Below are positions 20,103-28,590 of a DNA stretch of 64,000 nucleotides, piece after piece. The translations under genes were made by a program, and so were the position numbers. A model generated the notes under the pieces. That model had not been told where the DNA came from. It ran no database searches and saw only the letters and a program-made list of their open reading frames with translations. The stretch comes from Pseudomonas sp. FP2309 (lineage in GTDB: Bacteria; Pseudomonadota; Gammaproteobacteria; Pseudomonadales; Pseudomonadaceae), in the NCBI RefSeq assembly GCF_030687575.1, contig NZ_CP117439.1, positions 3,339,501 to 3,403,500 on the forward strand. Reading direction: 5' to 3'. Numbering within the stretch: the first letter of the stretch is position 1; each line of letters opens with the position of its first letter.

Positions 20103-20193
20103 TGGCGGGAAACCAGGGATTCGAACCCTGGGAACGCTATTAACGTTCGCCGGTTTTCAAGACCGGTGCATTCAACCACTCTGCCAATTTCCC
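20103..20193 (-). tRNA. tRNA-Ser(UGA)
   Basis: The minus strand folds as a class II tRNA of 91 nt including an encoded CCA. The acceptor arm starts GGGAAAU, the D-arm contains GGCAGAGUGGUUGAAUGC, and the anticodon loop CUUGAAA sits between the arms CCGGU and ACCGG. A long variable arm (GAACG/CGUUC) and the T-loop GGUUCGAAUCC follow. The anticodon UGA reads serine UCN codons. It has its own terminator and a promoter-like sequence upstream. Part of the gene is duplicated in decayed form at 17556-17640. Confidence 0.97.
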
Positions 20194-20240
20194 TTGTGCG
20201 TCACAGGATTATAGTAAGCCATCCTGTCTCAGCGGGCGCC

Positions 20241-20268
20241 ATAATACCCGAATGAAACACACTGTCAA
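20241..20268 (-). promoter_or_regulatory. probable sigma-70 promoter of tRNA-Ser
   Basis: On the minus strand, TTGACA (20263-20268) and TATTAT (20241-20246) are separated by 16 bp, placing the start about 40 bases before the tRNA. A second TATAAT-like box at 20208-20213 has no good -35. Confidence 0.5.
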
Positions 20269-20345
20269 ACTCTCGCCATAGCTTGTTACAGAGCGTCTGT
20301 TATGATCTTTGCGACTGAACGTTTCAAAACCGAAGGAGTGTCGCC

Positions 20346-21017
20346 ATGCGCGAACAGAATTACGCAGTGAATGGCAACGCGCAGGCTGAGCAGCTTGAAG
20401 TCAGCCGCGTGTTGCGCAACACCTATGGCTTGCTCGCCCTTACCCTCGCATTCAGCGGCGTGATGGCGTTTGTGGCGCAGCAGATGCACGTTGGCTACCC
20501 GAATATCTTTGTCGTGCTGATCGGCTTCTATGGTCTGTTCTTCCTGACCAACAAGCTGCGTGACTCGGCCTGGGGTCTGGTCTCGGCGTTTGCCTTGACC
20601 GGTTTCATGGGTTTTATCCTCGGCCCGATCCTCAACCGTTACCTCGGCATGGCTGGCGGTGCGGAAGTGGTCAGCTCGGCGTTTGCCATGACGGCGCTGG
20701 TGTTTGGTGGTCTGTCGGCCTACGTGCTGATCACTCGTAAGGACATGAGCTTCCTGGGTGGTTTCATCACCGCCGGTTTCTTCGTGTTGCTGGCGGCGGT
20801 AGTGGCGGGCATGTTCTTCCAGATCAGCGGTCTGCAACTGGCGATCAGCGCGGGTTTTGTGCTGTTCTCCTCCGTGTGCATCCTGTTCCAGACCAGTGCG
20901 ATCATCCACGGCGGTGAGCGCAACTACATCATGGCCACCGTGAGCCTGTATGTATCGATCTACAACCTGTTTGTCAGCCTGTTACAGATCTTCGGCATCA
21001 TGAGCCGTGACGACTGA
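20346..21017 (+). CDS. yccA: Bax inhibitor-1/YccA family membrane protein
   Basis: This gene encodes a 223-residue protein with seven hydrophobic segments, the typical YccA/TMBIM topology. A short polar N-terminus (MREQNYAVNGNAQAEQLEVSRVLRNTYGLLALTL) resembles the segment through which E. coli YccA is engaged by FtsH. YccA modulates the FtsH protease at the inner membrane. The ATG at 20346 follows GAAGGAGTGTCGCC. It is monocistronic and ends before a strong bidirectional terminator. In P. aeruginosa yccA also lies next to a tRNA-Ser gene and upstream of tusD; here about 21 kb separate it from tusD. Confidence 0.92.
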   Translation: MREQNYAVNGNAQAEQLEVSRVLRNTYGLLALTLAFSGVMAFVAQQMHVGYPNIFVVLIGFYGLFFLTNKLRDSAWGLVSAFALTGFMGFILGPILNRYLGMAGGAEVVSSAFAMTALVFGGLSAYVLITRKDMSFLGGFITAGFFVLLAAVVAGMFFQISGLQLAISAGFVLFSSVCILFQTSAIIHGGERNYIMATVSLYVSIYNLFVSLLQIFGIMSRDD

Positions 21018-21030
21018 TTGTTAGCCGCAT

Positions 21031-21066
21031 AAAAATGCCCCGTATCGAAAGATGCGGGGCATTTTT
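21031..21066. terminator. bidirectional terminator between yccA and murB
   Basis: AAAAATGCCCCG (21031-21042) and CGGGGCATTTTT (21055-21066) form a perfect 12-bp inverted repeat with A and T flanks, so it can stop transcription of yccA on plus and of the murB operon on minus. Confidence 0.9.
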
Positions 21067-21078
21067 GTTTTCAGGGCA

Positions 21079-22098
21079 TCAGTACTTGTTAGGTTCCATT
21101 TCCAGCTCGACCTTGAAACGCTCGGCGATGTCCCTTTGGATACGCTCGGCCAGGTTGGCGATGTCGTGCCCGCTGGCGCCGCCATAGTTGACCAACACCA
21201 GCGCTTGCAGCTTGTGCACGCCCGCATCGCCTTCGCGAAAGCCTTTCCAGCCGGCCTTGTCGATCAGCCAGCCGGCGGCGAGCTTCATTTGCCCATCCGC
21301 CTGAGGATAAGCGACCAGGTCCGGATACAGCGTCTGCAGCTCTTGAGCCAAGTCTTTGCTCACCAGCGGGTTTTTGAAGAAGCTGCCGGCATTGCCCAAC
21401 ACTGCGGGGTCCGGCAGTTTTTCGCGGCGGATGCTGCAGATGGCGCGGCTGACATCGCTCGGCGTCGCCTCGGTGATGCCCTGTCCGGCCAGGCGCTGTT
21501 GCACGGGGCCGTAGTCGAGCTTGAGGTGACTGGCGCGGCTCAGGGCAAAGCGCACGCGCAGGATCAGCCAACGCCCGGTTTCGTGCTTGAACAGGCTGTC
21601 ACGGTAGGCAAAGTTGCACTCTTGCAGGCTGAAGTCCCGCAGCTCACCGGTTTGGCGGTCCAGCGCAGTAAGGCCGGCGAATACGTCCTTGATCTCCACA
21701 CCGTAGGCGCCGATGTTCTGCATGGGGGCCGCGCCAACGGTGCCCGGGATCAGGCTGAGGTTTTCCAGACCGCAGAAACCCTGCTCCAGGGTCCACAGTA
21801 CAAACGGGTGCCACGCCTCGCCCGCTTCGGCTTCGACTACCACGTGCTCGCCGTCATCGTGCAGCACGCGAATGCCGGTGCTGGCCATACGTAGCACCAG
21901 AGCAGAAATGTCCTGGGTCAGCAGCAGGTTGCTGCCGCCGCCGATCACCAGCAACGGCAACCCCTGCGCCGACGCATAAGCCAGGGCTTCACGTACATCG
22001 GCGTCGGTGTGGGCCTCGGCGAACAGCTGCGCACGCACATCCAGGCCAAAGCTGTTGAATGGTTTGAGCGATACCTGCGCAAGCACTTGCAAGGTCAT
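21079..22098 (-). CDS. murB: UDP-N-acetylenolpyruvoylglucosamine reductase
   Basis: This gene encodes a 339-residue MurB of the long type I class, which uses FAD and NADPH to make UDP-MurNAc for peptidoglycan. The FAD-binding part shows LPLLVIGGGSNLLL (about 47-60) and NLSLIPGTVGAAPMQNIGAYGVEI (about 114-137). The catalytic serine region GNAGSFFKNP lies near 236, and the C-terminus has the family segment AAGWLIDKAGWKG. The start overlaps the phosphatase stop by four bases. It is the last gene of the envelope operon and ends at a strong terminator. Confidence 0.96.
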   Translation of the reverse strand: MTLQVLAQVSLKPFNSFGLDVRAQLFAEAHTDADVREALAYASAQGLPLLVIGGGSNLLLTQDISALVLRMASTGIRVLHDDGEHVVVEAEAGEAWHPFVLWTLEQGFCGLENLSLIPGTVGAAPMQNIGAYGVEIKDVFAGLTALDRQTGELRDFSLQECNFAYRDSLFKHETGRWLILRVRFALSRASHLKLDYGPVQQRLAGQGITEATPSDVSRAICSIRREKLPDPAVLGNAGSFFKNPLVSKDLAQELQTLYPDLVAYPQADGQMKLAAGWLIDKAGWKGFREGDAGVHKLQALVLVNYGGASGHDIANLAERIQRDIAERFKVELEMEPNKY

Positions 22099-22559
22099 AA
22101 CCGCCCCTTCAATTCGATTACCAATAAATCACAGGCGCGCTCGATCAGATCCAGGACCCGCTCGAAGCCTTGCTCACCTTCGTAATAAGGATCTGGCACT
22201 TCAACCACTTCCGAGGCATAACGACGCAGGAACAAGTCCAGCTCGGCCTTGCCCTGCCCAGGGTGCAGTGCCTTGAGGTTACGCAGGTTGCTGGCGTCCA
22301 TGGCCAGGATCAGGTCATAGCGCGCAAAGTCGGCGCGGGTCACCTGCTGTGCGCGCTGAGCCGACAAGTCGTAACCGCGCACCAGCGCCGCACGTTGGCT
22401 GCGCTGGTCTGGCGGATTGCCGATGTGCCATTCGCCGGTGCCCGCGGAGGCAACTTCGACCTGGCCGGCCAGTCCCGCTTCGCGCAATTTATGGCGCAAC
22501 ACACCTTCGGCAGTGGGCGAGCGGCAGATATTGCCCAGGCAAACGAACAAAACCTCCAT
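22095..22559 (-). CDS. low-molecular-weight protein-tyrosine phosphatase
   Basis: This gene encodes a 154-residue LMW phosphatase. The active-site P-loop is at the N-terminus (VCLGNICRSP, residues 6-15, with Cys7 as nucleophile and Arg13). The general acid motif DPYYEG lies near residue 120. Such enzymes often dephosphorylate tyrosine kinases that control exopolysaccharide, but none is encoded here. It starts one base into the kdsB stop and overlaps murB, consistent with translational coupling. The equivalent gene lies between kdsB and murB in P. aeruginosa too. Confidence 0.93.
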   Translation of the reverse strand: MEVLFVCLGNICRSPTAEGVLRHKLREAGLAGQVEVASAGTGEWHIGNPPDQRSQRAALVRGYDLSAQRAQQVTRADFARYDLILAMDASNLRNLKALHPGQGKAELDLFLRRYASEVVEVPDPYYEGEQGFERVLDLIERACDLLVIELKGRL

Positions 22560-23323
22560 CAGGCCCCCAGCAGGCGACGCACGCGCTCAAGGTCTTCAGG
22601 GGTGTCAACGCCGGCAGGCGGCGCTTCCAGTGCATCGCCCACGTGGATACGCACGCCGTGCCAAAGCGCACGCAGTTGTTCCAGGGATTCGGTGTTTTCC
22701 AGCCAGCATGGGCCCCAGCTGACGAAGTCATGCAGGAATCCGGCGCGATAAGCGTAGATACCGATGTGACGGCGATAGGGCACGCCTTCGGGCAACAGGT
22801 CAGGGCGCTTGGCAAAGGCGTCACGCGCCCATGGCAAGGTCGAGCGACTGAAGGTCAGGGCCAGGCCGTTCATATCGCTGACCACCTTCACGACGTTCGG
22901 GTTGAACAGGGTTTCGATGTCTTCGATCGGTTCGGCGAGGGTCGCCATGCGCGCTTCGCCGTGGGCGGCCAGGTTGGCGGCCACCTGGTCGATCACACTC
23001 GGCGGAATCAGCGGCTCGTCGCCTTGCACGTTGACTACAATGGCGTCCGGCGCCAGGCCCAACTGCGCGGCCACTTCGGCCAGACGGTCGGTGCCAGAGT
23101 TGTGGTCTTCGCGGGTCAGCACCGCTTCGGCGCCGAAGCCTTTGCAGGCCTCGATGATGCGCGGGTCATCGGTGGCGACCACCACACGTGCGGCGCTGCT
23201 TTTGCAGGCCTGCTCCCACACCAGTTGGATCATCGGCTTGCTGCCGATCAATTGCAGCGGCTTGCCCGGCAGGCGGGTCGATGCGTAGCGCGAGGGAATG
23301 ACAACGGTAAAGGCGGTGGTCAT
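22559..23323 (-). CDS. kdsB: 3-deoxy-manno-octulosonate cytidylyltransferase (CMP-KDO synthetase)
   Basis: This 254-residue enzyme activates KDO with CTP for lipid A-core assembly. The N-terminal nucleotide-binding motif is [15 protein letters not shown] (about 10-24), NVQGDEPLI lies near 98-106, and the C-terminal segment contains the expected [12 protein letters not shown]. The length is normal. The start overlaps the Trm112-like gene by four bases. Together with lpxK and murB it makes this an envelope-precursor operon. Confidence 0.97.
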   Translation of the reverse strand: MTTAFTVVIPSRYASTRLPGKPLQLIGSKPMIQLVWEQACKSSAARVVVATDDPRIIEACKGFGAEAVLTREDHNSGTDRLAEVAAQLGLAPDAIVVNVQGDEPLIPPSVIDQVAANLAAHGEARMATLAEPIEDIETLFNPNVVKVVSDMNGLALTFSRSTLPWARDAFAKRPDLLPEGVPYRRHIGIYAYRAGFLHDFVSWGPCWLENTESLEQLRALWHGVRIHVGDALEAPPAGVDTPEDLERVRRLLGA

Positions 23324-23505
23324 TTATCCAGGCGCTCATCGGTGGTCAGGGTGCGGGCTTCGCTTTCCAGCATCACCGGAATGCCATCACGGATCGGGTA
23401 AGCCAGGCCTGCGCCCTTGCTGATCAGCTCGGTTTTATCGGCGCTGAGCTTGAGCGGGCCTTTGCAGATCGGGCAAGCGAGGATGTCGAGCAGTTTGGTG
23501 TCCAT
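23320..23505 (-). CDS. Trm112/YcaR family small zinc-ribbon-like protein
   Basis: This gene encodes a 61-residue protein starting at the ATG at 23505 ([18 protein letters not shown]). It has a CPIC knuckle near residues 11-14 and the conserved end [11 protein letters not shown]. Bacterial members are small accessory proteins, often beside kdsB and lpxK as here. The eukaryotic homologue Trm112 activates methyltransferases, but the bacterial partner is not known to me. Only one Cys pair is present, so zinc binding is doubtful. The longer frame upstream overlaps lpxK and is not used. Confidence 0.92.
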   Translation of the reverse strand: MDTKLLDILACPICKGPLKLSADKTELISKGAGLAYPIRDGIPVMLESEARTLTTDERLDK

Positions 23506-23528
23506 GAGTGTTTCCTGGAAAGAAGCGT

Positions 23529-24539
23529 TTAAGGCAAGAGTCGGGCGGGCAGCAGGCGCATCAGTTGCGTGTCGAACCAGGCGACGAACGCCGGCGACGG
23601 CACTGCATCTACCGCAAGGTACCACCAGTGCGGCTGGGCAAAGGCGCGGCACTTCACCGCGTCCTTTTCGGTCATGACCAACGGTAACGACGGGCTGAAA
23701 TTCAAGACCTCGGCGCTGTAAGGCGCATGGTCGGCAAAAGCATGGTGGATCGGCCGCCAGTGTAGCGTTTCAAGGGTATTGAAGAAACGTTGCGGGTTAC
23801 CGATGCCCGCGACCGCGTGCACCTGCTGGCCGACGGGGAAGTGATCCACGGGCTGACGCGCGCCGGTCTGCAGGTTGACCAGCGCCGTTGGCATGAGGCG
23901 AAAGGCAAAGCCATCTTCGCGGTCGCCGGCAGCGCCGTTATAGAGCAGCGCATCGACACTGTGCAAACGCTCTACCGGCTCACGCAATGGCCCGGCCGGC
24001 AGGCAACGACGGTTGCCCAGACCACGGGCGGCGTCGATCAGCACCAGTTCAAGGTCGCGGGCCAGGCGGTAGTGTTGCAGGCCGTCGTCGGAGAGGATCA
24101 GGTCCAGGCTGTCGGTTGCCAGCAGCGCCTTGACCGCACGGCTGCGGTCCGGATCGATCATCAAGGGCACGCCGCAGCGCTGCACGATCAGCAAAGGTTC
24201 ATCCCCGGCCACTTCGGCGCTGTGGCTGGCTTCGACTCGCCACGGGAACGCTGGCGGCTTGGCGCCATAGCCACGGCTGACCACGCCCACCTTCAAGCCG
24301 CTGCGTCGGCAGTGGTCGATCAACCACAGGATCAACGGTGTCTTGCCGGTGCCGCCCACGGTGATGTTACCGACCACCACCACCGGCACCGGCGCTTGAT
24401 AACTATCGCCCTCGCCCGCCACGAAGCGTGCACGTTTGCGCAGCACCACACTGCGATACAGTGCCTCCAGCGGCCGTAACAGGATGAGCGCAGGATGGCC
24501 TTCATACCAGGCTTTGAGCAGACGATCAGACATGGCCAT
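23529..24539 (-). CDS. lpxK: tetraacyldisaccharide 4'-kinase
   Basis: This 336-residue enzyme phosphorylates the lipid A disaccharide at the 4' position on the inner membrane. The N-terminal hydrophobic region contains the P-loop [15 protein letters not shown] (about 54-68). The catalytic DDGLQHYRL motif lies near 150. The ATG at 24539 overlaps the exbD stop; a second ATG two codons on (MSDRLL) is equally plausible. The Trm112-like gene starts 23 bases downstream. Confidence 0.96.
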   Translation of the reverse strand: MAMSDRLLKAWYEGHPALILLRPLEALYRSVVLRKRARFVAGEGDSYQAPVPVVVVGNITVGGTGKTPLILWLIDHCRRSGLKVGVVSRGYGAKPPAFPWRVEASHSAEVAGDEPLLIVQRCGVPLMIDPDRSRAVKALLATDSLDLILSDDGLQHYRLARDLELVLIDAARGLGNRRCLPAGPLREPVERLHSVDALLYNGAAGDREDGFAFRLMPTALVNLQTGARQPVDHFPVGQQVHAVAGIGNPQRFFNTLETLHWRPIHHAFADHAPYSAEVLNFSPSLPLVMTEKDAVKCRAFAQPHWWYLAVDAVPSPAFVAWFDTQLMRLLPARLLP

Positions 24540-24967
24540 CAGGGTTGGCCCGCCGCCTCGACGGTGCTCATGCGCAGATGGCTGAAACCGAGCTTGCCGG
24601 CCGCATCCATCGCGGTGATCACGGCCTGGTGCTGGGTTTTGCCATCGGCACTGATGGACAGCGGCATCTTGGTATCGCCCCCGGACGCTTTCTCCAGCGC
24701 GGCCATCAGGCTGGCGAGGTCATTTTTCTCCAGCAACTGGTTATTCACCGAAAACATCCCGTCGGCGCTGATGGCGATGTCCAGTTGCTTGACTTCCTGG
24801 TCTTCGGCCGGCGAACCGCTCACGGCTTCCGGCAAATCGACGCGCAACTCGGTCTGGCGGGTGAAGGTGGTGGTGACGACAAAAAACAGCAGCAGGATAA
24901 ACACCACGTCAATCAGCGACGCAAGGTTGATATCGACATTTTCCCGTTGCTTGCGGCGAAATTTCAC
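24539..24967 (-). CDS. ExbD/TolR-family biopolymer transport protein
   Basis: This gene encodes a 142-residue proton-channel partner with one membrane segment (about 15-38). The conserved aspartate essential for proton coupling is in [17 protein letters not shown] periplasmic domain follows. The start overlaps the exbB-like gene by four bases. In pseudomonads this second exbB/exbD pair is linked to lpxK and comEC rather than to a tonB gene, so it may serve a TonB-like or other energised envelope process. The precise partner is unknown. Confidence 0.93.
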   Translation of the reverse strand: MKFRRKQRENVDINLASLIDVVFILLLFFVVTTTFTRQTELRVDLPEAVSGSPAEDQEVKQLDIAISADGMFSVNNQLLEKNDLASLMAALEKASGGDTKMPLSISADGKTQHQAVITAMDAAGKLGFSHLRMSTVEAAGQP

Positions 24968-25599
24968 GCTTTGTCCCCAACCAGGTCCACATCACGGTCG
25001 CCCTGCACCACTTCCACCAACTTGATGGCTTCCTGTTCCATGCCGACCACCAGTTCATCGATGCGCCGTTGCAGGAAACGGTGGAAGAACACCGATGGAA
25101 TACCCACCATCAGGCCGGCTGCGGTGGTGATCAACGCCTTGGAGATACCACCGGCCAGCACTGCGGCGTTGGTGCTCATGCCCGCCCCCATGAACGAGCT
25201 GAAAATATCGATCATGCCCAGCACCGTCCCCAGCAACCCCAGCAGCGGGGCCATGGCGGCAATGGTGCCGAGGGCATTGATGTAGCGCTCCAGCTCATGG
25301 ATAACCCGGGCGGCGGCTTCCTCGATGCACTCTTTCATGATCTCGCGACCATGCTTGGAGTTGGCCAGACCAGCGGCGAGGATTTCACCCAGCGGTGAGT
25401 CGGCGCGCAGGGCCTTGAGTTTTTCCTTGTCCAGCTGTTTGTTCTTGATCCAGCCCCAGACCTGCCCCAGCAGATGCTCGGGGGTCACGCGACTGGCGCG
25501 CAGGGTCCACAGGCGTTCGGCAACGATGCCGAGTGCGGCGATGGAACTCAAGATGATCGGCAACATCATCCAGCCGCCGGATTTGACCAATTCCCACAC
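24964..25599 (-). CDS. ExbB/TolQ/MotA-family proton channel protein
   Basis: This gene encodes a 211-residue protein with three membrane segments (about 10-30, 110-132 and 150-175). It carries the family motifs LGLLGTVLGMI and AGGISKALITTAAGLMVGIP, which include the proton-path threonine region. The start chosen is GTG at 25599 (read as MWELVKSGGW), with GAGGGG nine bases upstream; it gives the usual family length. An earlier GTG at 25629 is possible but less likely. It forms the stator complex with the downstream ExbD. Confidence 0.92.
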   Translation of the reverse strand: MWELVKSGGWMMLPIILSSIAALGIVAERLWTLRASRVTPEHLLGQVWGWIKNKQLDKEKLKALRADSPLGEILAAGLANSKHGREIMKECIEEAAARVIHELERYINALGTIAAMAPLLGLLGTVLGMIDIFSSFMGAGMSTNAAVLAGGISKALITTAAGLMVGIPSVFFHRFLQRRIDELVVGMEQEAIKLVEVVQGDRDVDLVGDKA

Positions 25600-25707
25600 A
25601 GTGAATGTCCCCTCGAAAAAGTGCGCCACTTTACCATATAGGTTCGGCAGCAGGGTTCGTGGCCTTGGAGTCGCCCGTGGCAGGCTCCGCTGCGCGTTAA
25701 CGCGGGA

Positions 25708-27933
25708 TCAGGGTAACGCTTCGCGCCAGAAACGGCGTTGACTGCGCGCAACATCCGGCGGTGCGAAGGCGCCCAATTGCAGGCGTACGGCCCCCTGCTC
25801 GGCAGTGTCGTAGACACGGCTGCCCAATGCCTCATAACGCTGCATGACCTGCGCGTGCGGATGGCCGAAGGCATTGCTGCGCCCGCGGGAAATCAGCACG
25901 GATGTCGGCGCCAGCCGTTGCAGGAAAGGCCGCGACGACGAACTGCGGCTGCCATGGTGAGGGGCCTGCAACCAATCGGTGCGTACCGCCAGGGATGAGG
26001 CGAGAAACGCCCGTTCAGCGTCGCGATCAATATCCCCTGTGAGCAGCAACCGCTCGCCATTGGCCTGCACCTGAAGCACACAGGACTTGGGGTTACCCGC
26101 GATGGCGTCGGGCCACTGCCACAGTTCGAATGACACACCGTCCCACGTCCAGCGCTCACCGCTGACACAGGGTTGTGTGTGCAGAAACGCGGGCAAGCCT
26201 TCGGTTTCGCCACCCACGACGCGCTTGACCGGCAACCCCCGGGCAACGGCCGCCGCGCCGCCCGCATGGTCGGCGTCGGCGTGGCTGAGCACCATCAGGT
26301 CCAGCGCCTCCACACCCAATTTTTTCAATGCCGGCAGCACCACGCGCGCGCCCAGGTCGAAGGCTCCCGAGCGCAGCCCCGCGTCGTAAAGCAGGGTGTG
26401 ATGGCGGGTGCGCAGGATCACCGCCTGCCCCTGCCCCACGTCCAGTTGCACCACCTCTGCCCGCCCATGGGGTACCAGTTCACGCGGTGGAAAGACCGCC
26501 AACAGCAACATCGGCCAGCCCAGCAATCGCAACGGCACACCGCTGGGCAGCAGCAATAACAACGCGCCCGCCAGGCTCACCCACCAGTACACCAAAGGCA
26601 CCTCCGCCGGGATCCACGCAGGCACTTGCCCGGCAAGCCAGGCGAGCCCTCGGAACAACCCATCCAGCGCCCCACCCGCCAGCCATAATAGGTTTTCCCC
26701 CACACACGGCAGCCGCAACAGCACAGTCCCCAGCAGTGCCAGCGGCAACACCACCAGGCTGATCCACGGCACGGCGACCAGATTGGCCAGCGGCGCACTG
26801 ACACTGATGGGTAAACCGAGCAGCAGCAACACCGGAAACAGCCCGATGGCGATCAACCACTGGGGGCGGGTCCAGGCCTGCCAGACACGCCACGGCCCCA
26901 GACGCCCGCCGAACGCAAAAATCAACACCGCGACGGCCGAGAAGGACAGCCAGAATCCAGGTTGCAGACTGGCCAATGGCTCCAGGACCAACACTCCGTC
27001 CAGCGCCAGCAGCAACGGCCACCAGAACCCCAGATGGCGAAAGCGCAATCGCCATAAAAGCACCAACCCCACCATGACGCAGGCCCGCTGCACCGGCACG
27101 CCGAACCCGGCCAGCAAGCCGTAGCCCAGCGCCGCGGCAAACGCCAAGCCACAGGCCCACGGCAGCCATGGCCAGGTGCGCGGCCAGCAACCATAACGTG
27201 CCAGCAGCGCCACCAGCCCATAAACCAACCCGGCGAGCAGGCCGATGTGTTGGCCGGAAATCACCAGCAGGTGCACCGTTCCGGTGTCCTGCAATACCTG
27301 CCAATCTTCGGCCGCCATCCCGGAGCCATCGCCCAGCACCAATGCGGCCAACCCGGCTTCTCGGCCCCAGGCATCCACGCTCAGCAGGCGTTGGCGGAGC
27401 GTATCGCGCCAGGCATGCCGCGCCGGCGACAACCGCTCACCATCCTTGACCGACCCCGTGGCGCCGACGCGCTGGGCCAGCAGCCAGGCCTCGTGATCAA
27501 AGCCGTGGAAATTCAGCAAGCCGGACGGCCGCTTGAGTGTCACCGCCAACCGCCAGCGCTCTCCGCTACGTACCGCTGGCCCGCCGTGCCAGGAGACCCG
27601 CATGCGCGTGGGCAATCGCGCGTTGCGCGACCGGCTGTCGGCCAGTTCAAAACGCACGCCGCTGGCGGTCTGCTGCGGCAAGCCGATCACACGTCCCTCC
27701 AGCCAGCGCGTCTGACCGTCGAGCGCCGGCCGCAGTCGGTCATCCAGCGCCCATTGCGCGCTGAGGCACGCCCAGCCCAGCCCCATCAGGAAAAACGCCA
27801 CGGGATAGGTGCGAAACGGCAGCAACATGAGTGCCAACACCAACATGGCTATCAGCCACCCCGTAGCTGGCAGCGCGGGCAAAAAACGCAGGGCGAGCAG
27901 CCCCAGCGCCAATGCGAACATCCCTGTTTTCAT
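25708..27933 (-). CDS. comEC: ComEC/Rec2 family DNA uptake channel protein
   Basis: This gene encodes a 741-residue protein with the full ComEC layout. There are N-terminal membrane segments and an OB-like domain (about 60-180), a multi-spanning competence domain (about 200-490), and a C-terminal metallo-beta-lactamase-like domain (about 500-735). The last domain has SHADADHAGG near 555 and PHHGSRSSSS further on. ComEC transports single-stranded DNA across the inner membrane during transformation. The frame is intact, including the metal-binding motif. It lies 108 bp upstream of the exbB-like start on the same strand and may head that operon. Confidence 0.95.
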   Translation of the reverse strand: MKTGMFALALGLLALRFLPALPATGWLIAMLVLALMLLPFRTYPVAFFLMGLGWACLSAQWALDDRLRPALDGQTRWLEGRVIGLPQQTASGVRFELADSRSRNARLPTRMRVSWHGGPAVRSGERWRLAVTLKRPSGLLNFHGFDHEAWLLAQRVGATGSVKDGERLSPARHAWRDTLRQRLLSVDAWGREAGLAALVLGDGSGMAAEDWQVLQDTGTVHLLVISGQHIGLLAGLVYGLVALLARYGCWPRTWPWLPWACGLAFAAALGYGLLAGFGVPVQRACVMVGLVLLWRLRFRHLGFWWPLLLALDGVLVLEPLASLQPGFWLSFSAVAVLIFAFGGRLGPWRVWQAWTRPQWLIAIGLFPVLLLLGLPISVSAPLANLVAVPWISLVVLPLALLGTVLLRLPCVGENLLWLAGGALDGLFRGLAWLAGQVPAWIPAEVPLVYWWVSLAGALLLLLPSGVPLRLLGWPMLLLAVFPPRELVPHGRAEVVQLDVGQGQAVILRTRHHTLLYDAGLRSGAFDLGARVVLPALKKLGVEALDLMVLSHADADHAGGAAAVARGLPVKRVVGGETEGLPAFLHTQPCVSGERWTWDGVSFELWQWPDAIAGNPKSCVLQVQANGERLLLTGDIDRDAERAFLASSLAVRTDWLQAPHHGSRSSSSRPFLQRLAPTSVLISRGRSNAFGHPHAQVMQRYEALGSRVYDTAEQGAVRLQLGAFAPPDVARSQRRFWREALP

Positions 27934-28068
27934 GGATCATCCTTTTCAAGTGATCCACTCAGTCATAGCTGGGCAACCAGGGTGCCCTATGATGTTTTGT
28001 CACAAAGTCTGAATTTTCTGTTTATAGAATGCGCGCATACTTGCCCCTCGAACTGACCTGGACCCCTT

Positions 28069-28590
28069 ATGCCTCGGCGCTTATTCAAACGGTACATGCC
28101 CGACCCCACCAGTATCAGGGAACACAAGTCATTACAGTTTCTTGGCACTTTGCTGCATGACCCGAACCTTTGGCACCTGAACCGACACTCGGTGGCGCGC
28201 GCCATGGCGGTGGGTCTGTTCGCAGCCTTTATACCGATCCCCTTGCAGATGCTGCTGGCCGCGGTACTGGCGATCACGGTGCGTGGCAATATGCCGATCG
28301 CCATCAGCCTGGTGTGGCTGACCAATCCAATCACCATGCCCGTGGTGTTTATCTGCACCTACATGACCGGCGCCTGGCTGATGAATGTACCGCCACGCAG
28401 CCTGCCTGATGACTTGACCTGGGAATGGATCAGCGGCCAGCTGAGCACGCTGTGGCAGCCCTTCCTGTTGGGCTCGGTGGTGCTGGGAATGGTGCTCGGT
28501 GCACTGGCCTATTGCCTGACCATGGGTTACTGGCGTTGGTGGGTCGCGCACCAGTGGAAGAAACGCAAACAGCGTCGCAATCAGGCCTAG
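28069..28590 (+). CDS. DUF2062 domain membrane protein
   Basis: This gene encodes a 173-residue protein. The DUF2062 domain (about 15-150) has the signature RHSVARAMAVGLFAAFIPIPLQMLLA and LTNPITMPVVF, several membrane segments, and a basic C-terminal tail (KKRKQRRNQ). Its function is unknown. It is divergent from comEC, as in P. aeruginosa. Its stop TAG and that of the convergent sensor kinase share the palindrome CTAG at 28587-28590, so the two genes overlap tail to tail by four bases. Confidence 0.9.
   Translation: MPRRLFKRYMPDPTSIREHKSLQFLGTLLHDPNLWHLNRHSVARAMAVGLFAAFIPIPLQMLLAAVLAITVRGNMPIAISLVWLTNPITMPVVFICTYMTGAWLMNVPPRSLPDDLTWEWISGQLSTLWQPFLLGSVVLGMVLGALAYCLTMGYWRWWVAHQWKKRKQRRNQA

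Noticed and set aside
23506..23652. Longer start for the Trm112-like gene
   Set aside because: It would overlap lpxK. The ATG at 23505 gives the standard [12 protein letters not shown] start.
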